From contig NZ_QQNB01000006.1 in assembly GCF_003345355.1 (NCBI RefSeq), positions 1-59,929 of the forward strand: a stretch of 59,929 nucleotides of DNA. Direction: 5' to 3'. Source of the DNA: Sphingomonas aracearum (GTDB lineage: Bacteria > Pseudomonadota > Alphaproteobacteria > Sphingomonadales > Sphingomonadaceae). Of this stretch, positions 7,322 through 18,000 are shown one piece after another. The notes below the pieces were generated by a model. It did no database searches and had not been told where the DNA came from. It saw only the letters and a list, made by a program, of their open reading frames with translations. The position numbers were made by a program, and so were the translations under genes. Numbering within the stretch: the first letter of the stretch is position 1; each line of letters starts with the position of its first letter.

Positions 7322-9568
7322 ATGGCTACCGCAGCGAAAATCGGGATTGGAAGCGCAATCAACCGCGTCGACGGGGTTGAAAAGGTCACCGGCACGGCGC
7401 GCTACGCCGCCGAGCATCCGGTGGAGAACCTGCTGTACGGCTACATCGTCGAGGCCGCGATCGCAAAGGGGCGGATTGTCAGCATCGATGAGGAAGCCGC
7501 GCGCGCTGTGCCCGGCGTCGTCGAGGTCATCACCCACCTCAACCGGCCGCACGTCGCCTGGACAGACCACAGCTATCAGGACGAGATGAAGATTCCGGGC
7601 TCGCCGTTTCGTCCGCTTTACGATGATCGCATCCAGTTCAGCCAGCAGCCCATCGCGCTGGTAATGGCCGAGACGTTCGAGGCAGCGCGCTACGCCGCCA
7701 GCGTGGTCGAGGTCGCCTACGAGGCGGAGGCGCACAATACCGACTTCGAGGTCGCGGTCGGCGATAAGTACGTGCCGAAGAAAAAGCGCAGCGGCTACAT
7801 GGCGCCGAAAAACCGCGGGGACGCGGCGCAGGCGTTCGCGGACGCTCCGCTGAAGGTGGCCGGCGACTACCGGCTCGCGCCGGAACACCATAATCCCATG
7901 GAGATGTTCGGCTCCACCGTCGAATGGCACGGCGACGGCAGCATCACCGTGTGGGATAAGACCCAAGGTTCGCAGGGGGTGCATGCCTACCTTGCCAGCG
8001 TCTTCGGCTTTTCGAAAAAGAAGGTACGCGTGCTCAACCCCTATGTCGGCGGCGCCTTCGGCTCGGGCCTGCGGCCTCAGCATCAGGTGTTCCTGGCGGT
8101 GCTCGCCGCCAAGATGCTGGAACGCTCGGTCCGGGTCACGATGACCCGCAATCAGATGTTCAGCCACGCCTATCGCCCCCAGGCGATCCAGAGCATCGCG
8201 CTGGGCGCGGAGACGACCGGTAAGCTCACCGCGATCCGCAACGAGGCGACCACCTCCACCTCGCGCTACGAAGACAATATGGAGAACGTCGTCACCTGGG
8301 GGCTGATGAACTACGACTGCCCGAACGCCGACGCTGAATACACCGTCGCTCAGATCGACACACCGACATCAGCAGACATGCGCGCGCCGGGGGCGGCAAC
8401 CGGCATGACGCTGTTCGAGATGGCGATCGACGAGATGGCCTATGCCGCCAAGGTCGATCCGCTCGAGTTCCGGCTCATCAATTACTCACCCATCGATGCG
8501 ATGAATGGCACGCCGTACACCAGCAAGGCGCTACGCGAGGCGTTTCGCGAAGGGGCCGAGGCGTTCGGATGGAGCCAGCGCTCGGCCGAGCCGCGGTCGA
8601 TGCGCGATGGCAAGGAGCTGGTCGGCTGGGGTTGCGCGACCGGCATGTGGGACGCGCAATTCTCCAAGACATCTGCAAGTGCGAAGCTCACGGCCAACGG
8701 ACACCTGGAAGTAGCGTGCGCGACGTCGGACATCGGCACCGGCAGCTACACGGTGATGACCCTGGTCGCCGCAGAGACGCTCGGCCTGCCGCCCGAGCAG
8801 ATCACCGCCAAGCTGGGCGACTCAGACCTGCCGACCGCCCCGGTCGAAGGTGGATCGTGGGGGGCGGCATCGACCGGTGCGGCGGTACAGCTCGCATGCC
8901 AGGCGGTCGGCAAGAAGCTTTTGAAGGCGGCCGGCAAGATCGCCGGTGCACCGCTTGGCGACGCGAAGATAGACGACGTGTTCTTCGAGGACGGCTGCAT
9001 CGTGCTGAAGGACGCGCCGACCGTTCGGGTGCCGTTCAGCGACGCGATGCGCGCCGCGGACCTGACGGAGATCGAGGAAGAGGAGACCGCGGCGCCCGGG
9101 TTTGGCGACATGTGGACGGGTTTGCACAAGTCCAAGAACACCCACAGCGCCATCTTCGCGGAGGTGAAGGTGGACGAGGAATTGGGCGTGGTGCGCGTCA
9201 CTCGCATCGTCGATGCGGTCGCCGCAGGCCGCATCATCAACCCGAAGACCGCGCGCAGCCAGATCCTCGGCGGCGTGGTGATGGGTATCGGCATGGCGCT
9301 TCACGAGGAGACCTTTTCCGATCACCGGCTGGGTCGCTGGATGAACCACAACTTCGGCGAATACCATGTGCCCGTGCACGCCGACATTCACGATATCCAG
9401 GTGATCTTCGTCGATGAACCCGATTCCGAAGTGACCCCGCTCGGGGTCAAAGGCCTTGGCGAGATCGGCATCGTCGGCACCGCTGCCGCGATTGCTAACG
9501 CGATCTATCACGCGACCGGTAAGCGGGTGCGGTCCCTGCCGATCACGATCGATAAGATCCTGGATTGA
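7322..9568 (+). CDS. paoC: Aldehyde oxidoreductase, molybdenum cofactor subunit (PaoC/YagR-like)
   Basis: The 748-residue catalytic subunit. The N-terminal aldehyde-oxidase a/b hammerhead (GVEKVTGTARYAAEH) is followed by molybdopterin-binding motifs including VGGAFGSGLRPQHQVF and the EGGSWGAASTGAAVQ region. The C-terminal GVKGLGEIGIVG supplies the catalytic Glu near residue 714. The family oxidises aldehydes to carboxylic acids with water as oxygen donor. It is the last gene of the five-gene operon, 12 bases after paoB, and no XdhC-type maturation gene follows. The substrate range (aromatic or aliphatic aldehydes) cannot be set from sequence. Neighbouring aldehyde and quinone enzymes support detoxification. 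Confidence 0.92.
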   Translation: MATAAKIGIGSAINRVDGVEKVTGTARYAAEHPVENLLYGYIVEAAIAKGRIVSIDEEAARAVPGVVEVITHLNRPHVAWTDHSYQDEMKIPGSPFRPLYDDRIQFSQQPIALVMAETFEAARYAASVVEVAYEAEAHNTDFEVAVGDKYVPKKKRSGYMAPKNRGDAAQAFADAPLKVAGDYRLAPEHHNPMEMFGSTVEWHGDGSITVWDKTQGSQGVHAYLASVFGFSKKKVRVLNPYVGGAFGSGLRPQHQVFLAVLAAKMLERSVRVTMTRNQMFSHAYRPQAIQSIALGAETTGKLTAIRNEATTSTSRYEDNMENVVTWGLMNYDCPNADAEYTVAQIDTPTSADMRAPGAATGMTLFEMAIDEMAYAAKVDPLEFRLINYSPIDAMNGTPYTSKALREAFREGAEAFGWSQRSAEPRSMRDGKELVGWGCATGMWDAQFSKTSASAKLTANGHLEVACATSDIGTGSYTVMTLVAAETLGLPPEQITAKLGDSDLPTAPVEGGSWGAASTGAAVQLACQAVGKKLLKAAGKIAGAPLGDAKIDDVFFEDGCIVLKDAPTVRVPFSDAMRAADLTEIEEEETAAPGFGDMWTGLHKSKNTHSAIFAEVKVDEELGVVRVTRIVDAVAAGRIINPKTARSQILGGVVMGIGMALHEETFSDHRLGRWMNHNFGEYHVPVHADIHDIQVIFVDEPDSEVTPLGVKGLGEIGIVGTAAAIANAIYHATGKRVRSLPITIDKILD

Positions 9569-9611
9569 TTAGCCGATGTGAGCATCCGCCTCGCCGGGTC
9601 TATAGCCGGTC

Positions 9612-10259
9612 TCAGCCATTCTCCGGTTCTTGGCCTGGCTTGTAGCTGGGCTTTGCTGGCGGAACGATATAGCTCAACGTAACGATCCCCGCGACGATCA
9701 GTCCAGCACGCCAATTCCAGATTGCCAGGGCAAAGGCTGCCCAATAGGCTCCGGCGGTGACGGCGAATTTGAGGGTTGTTCGCCTGAGGTAGGCGTCTGT
9801 CAGGCGCTGGTCTGGAAGCCCCCTCGCGGTTGCATAGACCCAACGCACGAACCACCACGTCGCCGGCGCCGCTGCCACGCCCAGATAGGCCAAAACGGCG
9901 GTCTTGCTTTCCGCATCACCGCCGAGATGCTCGATGAGCGGCCGCGCAGGAAATGGCGTGATGCTGACAGCGGCAAGAAAGCCGATGCTGAGCAGATTGT
10001 AGCCATGATCGGTTTTTTGCAGAAGCTTGCCGGTGAAGTGGCTGGAAGCCCAGTAAAGACCGATCAGGATTACGCTTAGGGCGTAGGCCGCATAGTCCGG
10101 TGCCAGCTTTAGATATGCCGCTGCCAGGTCGCCGTCAGTCGGCTCTGGTGCGTGTAGTTCGGTCACCGGGAGAGTGATGGCAATTGCCAGCACCGCGTCC
10201 ATGAACGCCTCAAGGCGATCCGATTTGCGTTCGGTTGCTTTGAAAGACGATATCGTCAT
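9612..10259 (-). CDS. TMEM175/DUF1211 family membrane protein
   Basis: The 215-residue integral membrane protein has about six hydrophobic segments. The N-terminal RLEAFMDAVLAIAITLPVTE matches the family's pore-lining motif, with Met in place of the usual Ser of FSD. Bacterial members form potassium-permeable channels without a classical selectivity filter. It overlaps or abuts nothing closely except the aldo/keto reductase 6 bases upstream on the same strand, so the two may be co-transcribed. The physiological link is unclear. Confidence 0.8.
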   Translation of the reverse strand: MTISSFKATERKSDRLEAFMDAVLAIAITLPVTELHAPEPTDGDLAAAYLKLAPDYAAYALSVILIGLYWASSHFTGKLLQKTDHGYNLLSIGFLAAVSITPFPARPLIEHLGGDAESKTAVLAYLGVAAAPATWWFVRWVYATARGLPDQRLTDAYLRRTTLKFAVTAGAYWAAFALAIWNWRAGLIVAGIVTLSYIVPPAKPSYKPGQEPENG

Positions 10260-10265
10260 CTGACG

Positions 10266-11096
10266 CTACAGCATTTCGAGTGGGCGACGGCCCGCTGGCC
10301 GGGGAAATGCCGCATCGAGTGTCGCAAGGTCGGCGTTGGAGAGCACGATATCTGCGGCCGCGCGGTTCTCCCGCACATGCGCGACCGAACTCGCCTTCGG
10401 GATGGCGATGAGGCCATCGTGGCGCAACGTCCAGGCAAGTGCGACCTGCGCAGGGGTTCCGCCAACCTGGGCCGCTACTTTGTCGAGGGCAGGATGGCTT
10501 GTGAGGCGTCCCTGCTCGACGGGACTATACGCCATCACTGGCACTTTGTGCTGTGCGAGCCACGGCAACAGGTCCAACTCAGGGCCTCGACGGACGAGAT
10601 TGTATAGGATCTGATCGGTCACGCAGCCATCCCCGCCGGCAGCGACAAGCTCGTCCATATCGTCGGTATCGAGGTTGCTGACACCCCAATGCCGAATCTT
10701 TCCTGCCGATTTCAGCGCCTCCATTGCCTCTATCGTTTCAGCGAGCGGCACCGATCCCCGCCAGTGGAGCAGGTAGAGGTCGAGCCGATCGGTGCCGAGC
10801 CGCTTCAGGCTCGCCTCGCACGCATCGGCAAGGCGGGAGCGAGATGCGTTCTGTGGATACGCCTTGCTAACGAGGAACAACTGGTCGCGAAGGCTGCCCA
10901 GCGCCTCGCAGATCAGCGTTTCCGCCGCACCATCGCCATACATTTCGGCGGTATCGACGAGCGTCATGCCCAGCTCGACACCGGTGCGCAGCGCGGCGAT
11001 CTCATCGGATCGCCGTTCGGCACGTTCGCCCATCTTCCAGGTGCCTTGACCCATCGAAGGAACCACTTCCCCGCCGGGCAATGTCACGTGTTTCAT
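10266..11096 (-). CDS. Aldo/keto reductase
   Basis: This 276-residue NADPH-dependent reductase has a full (alpha/beta)8 AKR pattern. The catalytic tetrad is Asp in LVDTAEMYG with its Tyr, Lys in FLVSKAYP, and His in YLLHWRG. The C-terminal IPKASSVAHVRENRAA binds the cofactor phosphate. It reduces aldehydes and ketones to alcohols. It lies downstream of the TetR regulator on the same strand (75-base gap) and upstream of the TMEM175 gene. TetR control of an electrophile-responsive reductase is a common arrangement. Confidence 0.9.
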   Translation of the reverse strand: MKHVTLPGGEVVPSMGQGTWKMGERAERRSDEIAALRTGVELGMTLVDTAEMYGDGAAETLICEALGSLRDQLFLVSKAYPQNASRSRLADACEASLKRLGTDRLDLYLLHWRGSVPLAETIEAMEALKSAGKIRHWGVSNLDTDDMDELVAAGGDGCVTDQILYNLVRRGPELDLLPWLAQHKVPVMAYSPVEQGRLTSHPALDKVAAQVGGTPAQVALAWTLRHDGLIAIPKASSVAHVRENRAAADIVLSNADLATLDAAFPRPAGRRPLEML

Positions 11097-11171
11097 GTGC
11101 TTTTGTCCTATGAGATGAGTTCGACTGTTCGGTCGCGGGAGGCGGATTGGCAGATGACCACCATGTAGCGA

Positions 11172-11792
11172 TCATATCGCGGCCGGCCATCGATCGAGTG
11201 CCATTTTGGCGATGGAGAGCAGTTCGTTGATCGTAGCGCCGTCGCGCGCCTGAACGGACATGCCTTCCATGACCGTATTGATGAATTTGCCTAGCACGGC
11301 CGGATCGGAGTTGGCCGCAAGCTCGCCCTGCGCGGCGCCGCGTTGCAGACGCTCGATCAGGAGGGCCTCCGCCGCGATGCGCTTGTCGCGCAGCAGGCAT
11401 TCGATGGCGGCGGACGCCGGCGAAACGGCTGCCGCTGCCGAATACATGAAGCAGCCGGCCGGCGTTTCAGGTTCCAAGAATGATGACGCCGCTCGTTCCA
11501 GCAGGCCTTTGACGGCCTCGTAGGTGGACAATGCCGGATCGTTGATGGGTGCATAGAGGTGGACGCTGAACGTCGCGGCGTAGCGCTCGATCACCGCCGC
11601 AAACAGCCCCGCCTTGTTGTCAAACGCTGCATAGAGACTGGCAGCGGCGACGCCAGTCTCCGCCACCAGATCGGCCATCGATGTCGCTTCGTAGCCGCGC
11701 TGCCAGAACAGCCGCACCGCCTTGTCGAGCGCAGCGTCAGTGTCGAACACACGAGGGCGACCTGCGCGGCGACGGGCTTTCGTCTCTGTCAT
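11172..11792 (-). CDS. TetR/AcrR family transcriptional regulator
   Basis: The 206-residue repressor has an N-terminal TetR HTH (ALDKAVRLFWQRGYEATSMA, then DLVAETGVAAASLYAAFDNK) and a C-terminal ligand domain with Cys/Met-rich stretches (TPAGCFMYSAAAAV). Proteins of this type, with the opening RRAGRPRVFD, often control quinone oxidoreductases and aldo/keto reductases, and some sense electrophiles through cysteines. It is divergent from the MDR gene at 11889 and upstream of the AKR gene, so it probably controls both sides through the repeats at 11810-11875. Confidence 0.88.
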   Translation of the reverse strand: MTETKARRRAGRPRVFDTDAALDKAVRLFWQRGYEATSMADLVAETGVAAASLYAAFDNKAGLFAAVIERYAATFSVHLYAPINDPALSTYEAVKGLLERAASSFLEPETPAGCFMYSAAAAVSPASAAIECLLRDKRIAAEALLIERLQRGAAQGELAANSDPAVLGKFINTVMEGMSVQARDGATINELLSIAKMALDRWPAAI

Positions 11793-11809
11793 CTCTGGTG
11801 CATGATATG

Positions 11810-11875
11810 GAACGATCGATAAATAATATCTTGAAACGGGTGGTCTTCTCCCTTACAGAACGATCATTCAATAAT
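11810..11875. promoter_or_regulatory. Candidate TetR operator, paired 18-base repeats
   Basis: The 96-base divergent region holds two direct copies of GAACGATCnnnnAATAAT (11810-11827 and 11858-11875), starts 48 bases apart. The second copy contains the near-palindrome GAACGATCATTC. The A/T-rich content contrasts with the flanks, and promoters for tetR and the MDR gene must overlap here. Binding by the adjacent TetR is inference. Confidence 0.5.
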
Positions 11876-11888
11876 CAAGGAATCTCCA

Positions 11889-12878
11889 ATGAGCCGCATC
11901 GTCCGTATCCACGAATATGGCGACGCCAGCGTCCTCAGGATTGAAGATGTGGCCGTCCCCGCGCCCGCGGCCGACGAAGTGCAGATCGCGGTGAAGGCGA
12001 TAGGCATAAACCGCGCCGAGGTGATGTTCCGCAACCATGCCTACCTTCAGGAAGCCGAGTTCCCGAGCCGCCTTGGCTATGAGGCTGCCGGCACTGTCGT
12101 TACGGTCGGCGCGGACGTGACCGGGTTTGCGGAAGGCGAAGCCGTCAGCGTCATCCCCCCGCTCGATATCGCGCGCTGGGGCACTTATGGCGAGGTCGCC
12201 AACGTGCCCGCCCGCCTCGTCGTCAAGCATCCGGCGGCGCTGTCGTTCGAGGAAGCGGCGGCCGTGTGGATGCAGTATGTCACCGCCTGGGGTGCGCTGG
12301 TGGAGCAGGCGAAACTCGGCGAGGGCGATTTCGTCATCGTCACTGCTGCCTCCAGCAGCGTCGGCCTTGCTGCCTTCCAGATTGCGCGGATGGTCGGCGC
12401 GACGGTAATCGCGACGACGCGTACCGGCGCCAAGCGCCAGGCCCTGATCGATGCCGGTGCACATCATGTCGTCGCAACCGGGGAAGAGGATCTGGTAGCG
12501 AGGGTGATGGAGATAACCGATGGTCAGGGTGCGCGCGTGGTGCTCGATCCGGTCGGAGGCCCGTCGTTCGAGCCGCTGACCGAGAGCATGGCACGCGGCG
12601 GCATCCTGCTCGAATATGGCGCGCTCAGCGGCGAACCGACGCCGTTCCCGTTGTTCTCCGTGCTGGGCAAGAGCCTCACGCTCAAGGGGTATCTCTACAG
12701 CGAGATCGTCTCGGACGATGCCGCCCTCGATCGCGCCAAGGCGTTCATCGTGGCGGGTCTGGAATCGGGCGCGCTCAAGCCGCGGATCGCGCGCACTTTC
12801 CCGCTCGACGCCATCCAGGACGCTCACCGCTTCCTCGAATCGAACGACCAGATCGGCAAGGTCGTCGTTACGGTCTGA
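11889..12878 (+). CDS. Zinc-independent MDR / quinone-oxidoreductase-like dehydrogenase
   Basis: The 329-residue medium-chain dehydrogenase/reductase has the GroES-like N-terminal domain (RLGYEAAGTVVTVGADV) and a Rossmann cofactor domain (VIVTAASSSVGLAAFQIA). Zinc ligands of classical alcohol dehydrogenases are missing, as in QOR and enoyl-reductase types that use NADPH on quinones or enones. SSSVG replaces the usual GxGGVG. It is divergent from TetR and is probably induced by the same electrophilic signal. The RBS AAGGAAT lies just before the ATG. Confidence 0.88.
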   Translation: MSRIVRIHEYGDASVLRIEDVAVPAPAADEVQIAVKAIGINRAEVMFRNHAYLQEAEFPSRLGYEAAGTVVTVGADVTGFAEGEAVSVIPPLDIARWGTYGEVANVPARLVVKHPAALSFEEAAAVWMQYVTAWGALVEQAKLGEGDFVIVTAASSSVGLAAFQIARMVGATVIATTRTGAKRQALIDAGAHHVVATGEEDLVARVMEITDGQGARVVLDPVGGPSFEPLTESMARGGILLEYGALSGEPTPFPLFSVLGKSLTLKGYLYSEIVSDDAALDRAKAFIVAGLESGALKPRIARTFPLDAIQDAHRFLESNDQIGKVVVTV

Positions 12879-12926
12879 CCGGCATACCGGGGAGTGAGCG
12901 ATCGCTCCCTCACGAATGTGCGCTGA

Positions 12927-14087
<1,161 letters not shown>

Positions 14088-14133
14088 CCCGCCGATCCGA
14101 AGCGGCGCGAGGCGCTCGGATCGACAACTCGGC

Positions 14134-14166
14134 CGTCATCATGGCCCGACCCCGGCCATGATGACG
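14134..14166. terminator. Strong hairpin after frmA; rest of 14167-14481 without a gene
   Basis: Perfect 13-bp stem (CGTCATCATGGCC / GGCCATGATGACG) with a 7-base loop, 47 bases past the frmA stop. There is no T-run, so it may act as an attenuator or RNA-stabilising hairpin rather than a classic intrinsic terminator. The following 315 bases up to the UvrA-like gene hold no convincing ORF or repeat and probably include its promoter. Confidence 0.55.
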
Positions 14167-14481
14167 CGCGCTCTGGCAAACGGGCAACGCGTCGCGATGC
14201 GGTAACAAGTGCCGAATTGCGGTCGATTGCATGCCGATAGCGGCACGGACCAGGGCCGCCTGGCCCAGGCGCTTACCAGCGGAGTGTGTGTGGCCTCGTC
14301 GCGCGACCCAACGGGGAAAATGGTTTTGTCGTAACCTTTGTCCAATGCTGGAAAATATTTCAAAGGTGCCGAATATCGGGCCAGCCTGACCTTTGGATGT
14401 ATTGAGCCGGAAAAGCATTCATCTGTTACCCGACTGTAATGAACCACGGGCTGCACAGGCGGATAGGGCAGGAAGACTGAA

Positions 14482-17142
14482 TTGAAGAGCAAGGATATTC
14501 ACGCGACGACGCCGGCCACCGATCATGGGCATACGGGGCCGCCCGCTTGCGTGCAGGTTCGCGGCGCGCGCCAGAATAACCTCAAAAATATTGACGTCGA
14601 TGTACCGCGCGACGCCTTCGTGGTGTTCACCGGCATATCGGGCTCGGGCAAGTCATCGCTCGCGTTCGGCACCCTTTATGCCGAAGCGCAGCGGCGTTAT
14701 CTGGAATCGGTTGCGCCCTATGCCCGTCGCCTGATCGACCAGGCCGGCGTGCCGGAGGTCGACGCGATCGACGGATTGCCGCCTGCGGTCGCGTTGCAGC
14801 AGCAGCGCGGCTCGGCCAACGCGCGATCCTCGGTCGGCAGCGTGACGACGCTCTCCAGCCTGGTGCGGATGCTCTATTCGCGCGTCGGCGAATATCCGCG
14901 CCATCAACCCATGCTCTATGCGGAGGATTTCTCCCCCAACACGGTCGCGGGGGCCTGCGCGACCTGCCACGGCATCGGCCGCGTATATGACGCGACCGAA
15001 GAGACGATGGTTCCTGACGACAGCCTCACCATTCGCGATCGAGCGATCGCCGCCTGGCCGGCCGCCTGGCATGGCCAGAACCTGCGCGATATCCTCGTTT
15101 CGCTCGGCTATGACGTCGATACGCCGTGGCGCGAACTGCGGAAAAAGGATCGCGACTGGATCCTCTTCACTGAAGAGGCGCCGACGGTGCCGGTCTATGC
15201 GGGCCTGACGCCCGAGCAGACCCGGACGGCGCTCAAGCGCCGCATGGAGCCGAGCTACCAGGGCACCTTCACCGGCGCGCGCCGCTATGTGCTGGAAACC
15301 TTCGCCAACACTAAAAGCGCGCTGATGAAGAAGCGCGTCTCGCAATATATCATTGGCCGCGATTGCCCGACCTGCGACGGCAAGCGCCTGAAGCGCGAAG
15401 CCCTGTCGGTCAAATTCGCCGGCCTCGACATTGCCGAGTTAGGCGACCTGACGGTGCTCAAGCTGAAGGACTTGCTGATGCCCGTCGCGCATGGCGCGTA
15501 TGGGGCGGTCTCCGCTCCCTCAAAGGGCCATGTTCTGGAAAAAGCGGCCCGCGATGCAGCGGTCGAACAACGGGTTGCGGCGGGCGGCTCTGCGCACAAG
15601 AGCGCGCCAGACGTACGCCGCACGCCCAATCTCTCCGACGAGAAGCGGATCGCCGCCCAACGCCTTGCCTGCGAATTGATCGAGCGGCTAGAGCCGCTGA
15701 TTGATCTTGGCCTTGGCTACATTTCGCTCGACCGCAGCACGCCGACGCTCTCCTCCGGAGAGCTGCAGCGCTTGCGGCTTGCCACGCAATTGTCGTCACA
15801 GCTTTTCGGCGTGGTCTATGTGCTTGACGAGCCTTCGGCAGGGTTGCACCCGGCAGATGGCGAAGCCTTGCTCACCATCCTCGAGCGTCTCAAGGCGGCG
15901 GGCAACTCCCTGTTCGTCGTCGAACATGATCTCGACGTGATCCGCCGCGCGGAATGGCTCGTCGATGTCGGGCCAGGAGCCGGGGAAAAGGGCGGTGAAG
16001 TCCTCTACAGCGGGCCGATAGAGGGGCTTGCCGACGTCGAGACTTCGATCACTCGCCGCTACCTGTTCGCAGAGCCGCTCCGCAGTGAGCGCACACCGCG
16101 CGATCCCAAGGCATGGCTACGCCTGGAAGGGATCAGGCGGAACAATCTCCATGGTCTCGACGTCGAGTTTCCCATCGGCTGCTTCACCGCTGTCACCGGC
16201 GTTTCGGGATCGGGCAAATCCAGTCTTGTCAGTCAGGCGCTGCCCGAGCTCGTCACGGAACACCTCGGCGGCTCCCCCTTGGCCGAGGAGGAGGATATCG
16301 ATCCGCTGCTCGATGTTGCGCAGAACGGCACTGAAGGACGCATTGTCGCAGGCATGGAGCATGTTCGCAGGCTGGTGCGGGTCGATCAGAAACCGATCGG
16401 CCGCACGCCGCGCTCGAACCTATCCACCTACAGCGGCATGTTCGACCATGTGCGACGGATCTTCGCTGATACGCCGCTCGCCCGCCGGCGGCACTACAGC
16501 CCGGGAAGGTTCTCGTTCAACGTCGCGCAAGGCCGCTGCCCTGTGTGCGAGGGCGAGGGATACGTCATGGTGGAGCTGCTGTTCCTGCCGAGCGTGTTTG
16601 CCCCATGTTCGACCTGTCATGGCTCTCGCTACAACCCGCAAACGCTCGAAGTCGAATGGAACGGGCGCAATATCGCCCAGGTGCTCGAACTGACGGTCGA
16701 CGATGCGTGCGATTTCTTCGCTGGCGAGGCATCTGTGATGCGCTCCCTCGACGTGTTGCGGGAGATCGGTCTTGGATATCTGCGGCTCGGTCGGCCGGCG
16801 ACCGAGCTGTCTGGCGGGGAGGCGCAGCGCATCAAGCTGGCGACTGAACTGCAACGCGCTCAACGCGGCAACACGATCTACATCCTCGACGAGCCAACTT
16901 CGGGGCTTCACCCCTCCGATGGCGACCGGCTGATGCAACACCTGCAGGGCCTCGTAGACGCCGGCAATACCGTCGTAGTCGTCGAACATGACATGCGCGC
17001 CATCACACAGGCGGACTGGATCATCGACCTGGGACCGGGGGCCGGGGAAGATGGGGGCCGTATCGTTGCCAGCGGCGTCCCTGGCGTCGTTGCGGAAGCG
17101 GAAGGCAGTCTCACCGCCCGCTATCTCAAGGCGGCGCTGTAG
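14482..17142 (+). CDS. UvrA-like excinuclease ATPase (short UvrA paralogue)
   Basis: An 886-residue tandem ABC ATPase of the UvrA family with a TTG start and AGGA a few bases upstream. Walker A motifs are GISGSGKSS (about 51-59) and GVSGSGKSS (about 573-581). Signatures are [11 protein letters not shown] and [11 protein letters not shown]. Cys pairs of three zinc modules are [22 protein letters not shown] and CPVCEGEG with CSTCHG. It is shorter than housekeeping UvrA (about 940-970) and its first half diverges, as in plasmid and drug-resistance-linked UvrA2-type proteins. It may help repair bulky or aldehyde-derived DNA adducts, or act outside canonical repair. Confidence 0.88.
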   Translation: MKSKDIHATTPATDHGHTGPPACVQVRGARQNNLKNIDVDVPRDAFVVFTGISGSGKSSLAFGTLYAEAQRRYLESVAPYARRLIDQAGVPEVDAIDGLPPAVALQQQRGSANARSSVGSVTTLSSLVRMLYSRVGEYPRHQPMLYAEDFSPNTVAGACATCHGIGRVYDATEETMVPDDSLTIRDRAIAAWPAAWHGQNLRDILVSLGYDVDTPWRELRKKDRDWILFTEEAPTVPVYAGLTPEQTRTALKRRMEPSYQGTFTGARRYVLETFANTKSALMKKRVSQYIIGRDCPTCDGKRLKREALSVKFAGLDIAELGDLTVLKLKDLLMPVAHGAYGAVSAPSKGHVLEKAARDAAVEQRVAAGGSAHKSAPDVRRTPNLSDEKRIAAQRLACELIERLEPLIDLGLGYISLDRSTPTLSSGELQRLRLATQLSSQLFGVVYVLDEPSAGLHPADGEALLTILERLKAAGNSLFVVEHDLDVIRRAEWLVDVGPGAGEKGGEVLYSGPIEGLADVETSITRRYLFAEPLRSERTPRDPKAWLRLEGIRRNNLHGLDVEFPIGCFTAVTGVSGSGKSSLVSQALPELVTEHLGGSPLAEEEDIDPLLDVAQNGTEGRIVAGMEHVRRLVRVDQKPIGRTPRSNLSTYSGMFDHVRRIFADTPLARRRHYSPGRFSFNVAQGRCPVCEGEGYVMVELLFLPSVFAPCSTCHGSRYNPQTLEVEWNGRNIAQVLELTVDDACDFFAGEASVMRSLDVLREIGLGYLRLGRPATELSGGEAQRIKLATELQRAQRGNTIYILDEPTSGLHPSDGDRLMQHLQGLVDAGNTVVVVEHDMRAITQADWIIDLGPGAGEDGGRIVASGVPGVVAEAEGSLTARYLKAAL

Positions 17143-17399
17143 GTCGTAAATCTGGCCGAACGCACGTTCGATCAGGTGCATCTCGACCACACGTTGGAAT
17201 GGGTCGAAGCTGGAAGCGGGAGCCGGCGATGTGTCACCGCGGTTGACGCGGGTTAGGGTTTGAGTGCCCGTCAGGTGCGCCGTGTTCGTGTGATACGCGG
17301 CGTGGCAGACGGCCAATCGCCGGCCATCCGCCACGCTCGCTTTGTGCGGATCTTCCCCAGGGAGAGGGCCCTCACATGGTTTCGTCGAAACGCCCCGCC

Positions 17400-17969
17400 T
17401 TAATTCCCTCCTGCGGGCGCTGCGCCGACACCTTCTGCGATTTCCTCAACGAGTTTGGCACAGAAGGCGGGCAAATCATTGGGATCACGGCTGGTAACAA
17501 GGCCGTTGTCGACCACGACTTCCTCATTGGTCCATGCACCGCCGGCGTTCTCGATATCGACCTTCAGCGTCGGGTAGGACGTCAAGGTGCGACCCTCAAG
17601 CACGCCCGCCTCGATCAATGTCCAGGGTGCGTGGCATATCGCCGCAACAGGTTTTTTCTGATCGAAGAAAGCCCGAATGAAACTAATTGCCTCGACGCTG
17701 CCGCGCAGCTTGTCGGCACCGACAGTCCCTCCGGGAACAACAAGTCCGTCGAAATCGTCGGCTTTCACCTCGGAAAACGTCTTGTCGATAGGATAGCTGG
17801 CGCCCTCGTCAAGATCGCTATTGACTGTGCGAGCCTTGCCCGGTTCAAAACTGACCACGGTCACTTTGCCACCAGCGTCCTCGACAGCTTGCTTGGGCTT
17901 CGAGAATTCTGGTTCTTCCGTCCCGCGGGGTGCGATCAGAATGGCAACCGATTTGCCTTCCAAAGTCAT
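17400..17969 (-). CDS. DJ-1/PfpI family protein (YhbO-like)
   Basis: The 189-residue single-domain DJ-1/PfpI protein has the nucleophilic elbow AAICHAPWTLIE with the conserved Cys-His, the acidic Glu in RGTEEPEF, and the C-terminal VTSRDPNDLPAFCAKLVEEI. This is the PfpI/YhbO subgroup, linked to glyoxal/methylglyoxal stress and proposed protein deglycation or glyoxalase III activity. The last residues (GAAPAGGN) are a low-complexity tail. The gene lies 31 bases downstream of the formaldehyde dehydrogenase gene on the same strand, so the two form a likely aldehyde-stress operon. Confidence 0.88.
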   Translation of the reverse strand: MTLEGKSVAILIAPRGTEEPEFSKPKQAVEDAGGKVTVVSFEPGKARTVNSDLDEGASYPIDKTFSEVKADDFDGLVVPGGTVGADKLRGSVEAISFIRAFFDQKKPVAAICHAPWTLIEAGVLEGRTLTSYPTLKVDIENAGGAWTNEEVVVDNGLVTSRDPNDLPAFCAKLVEEIAEGVGAAPAGGN

Positions 17970-18000
17970 AATTTATTTCCTATTCCGTCGAATACTAAGG

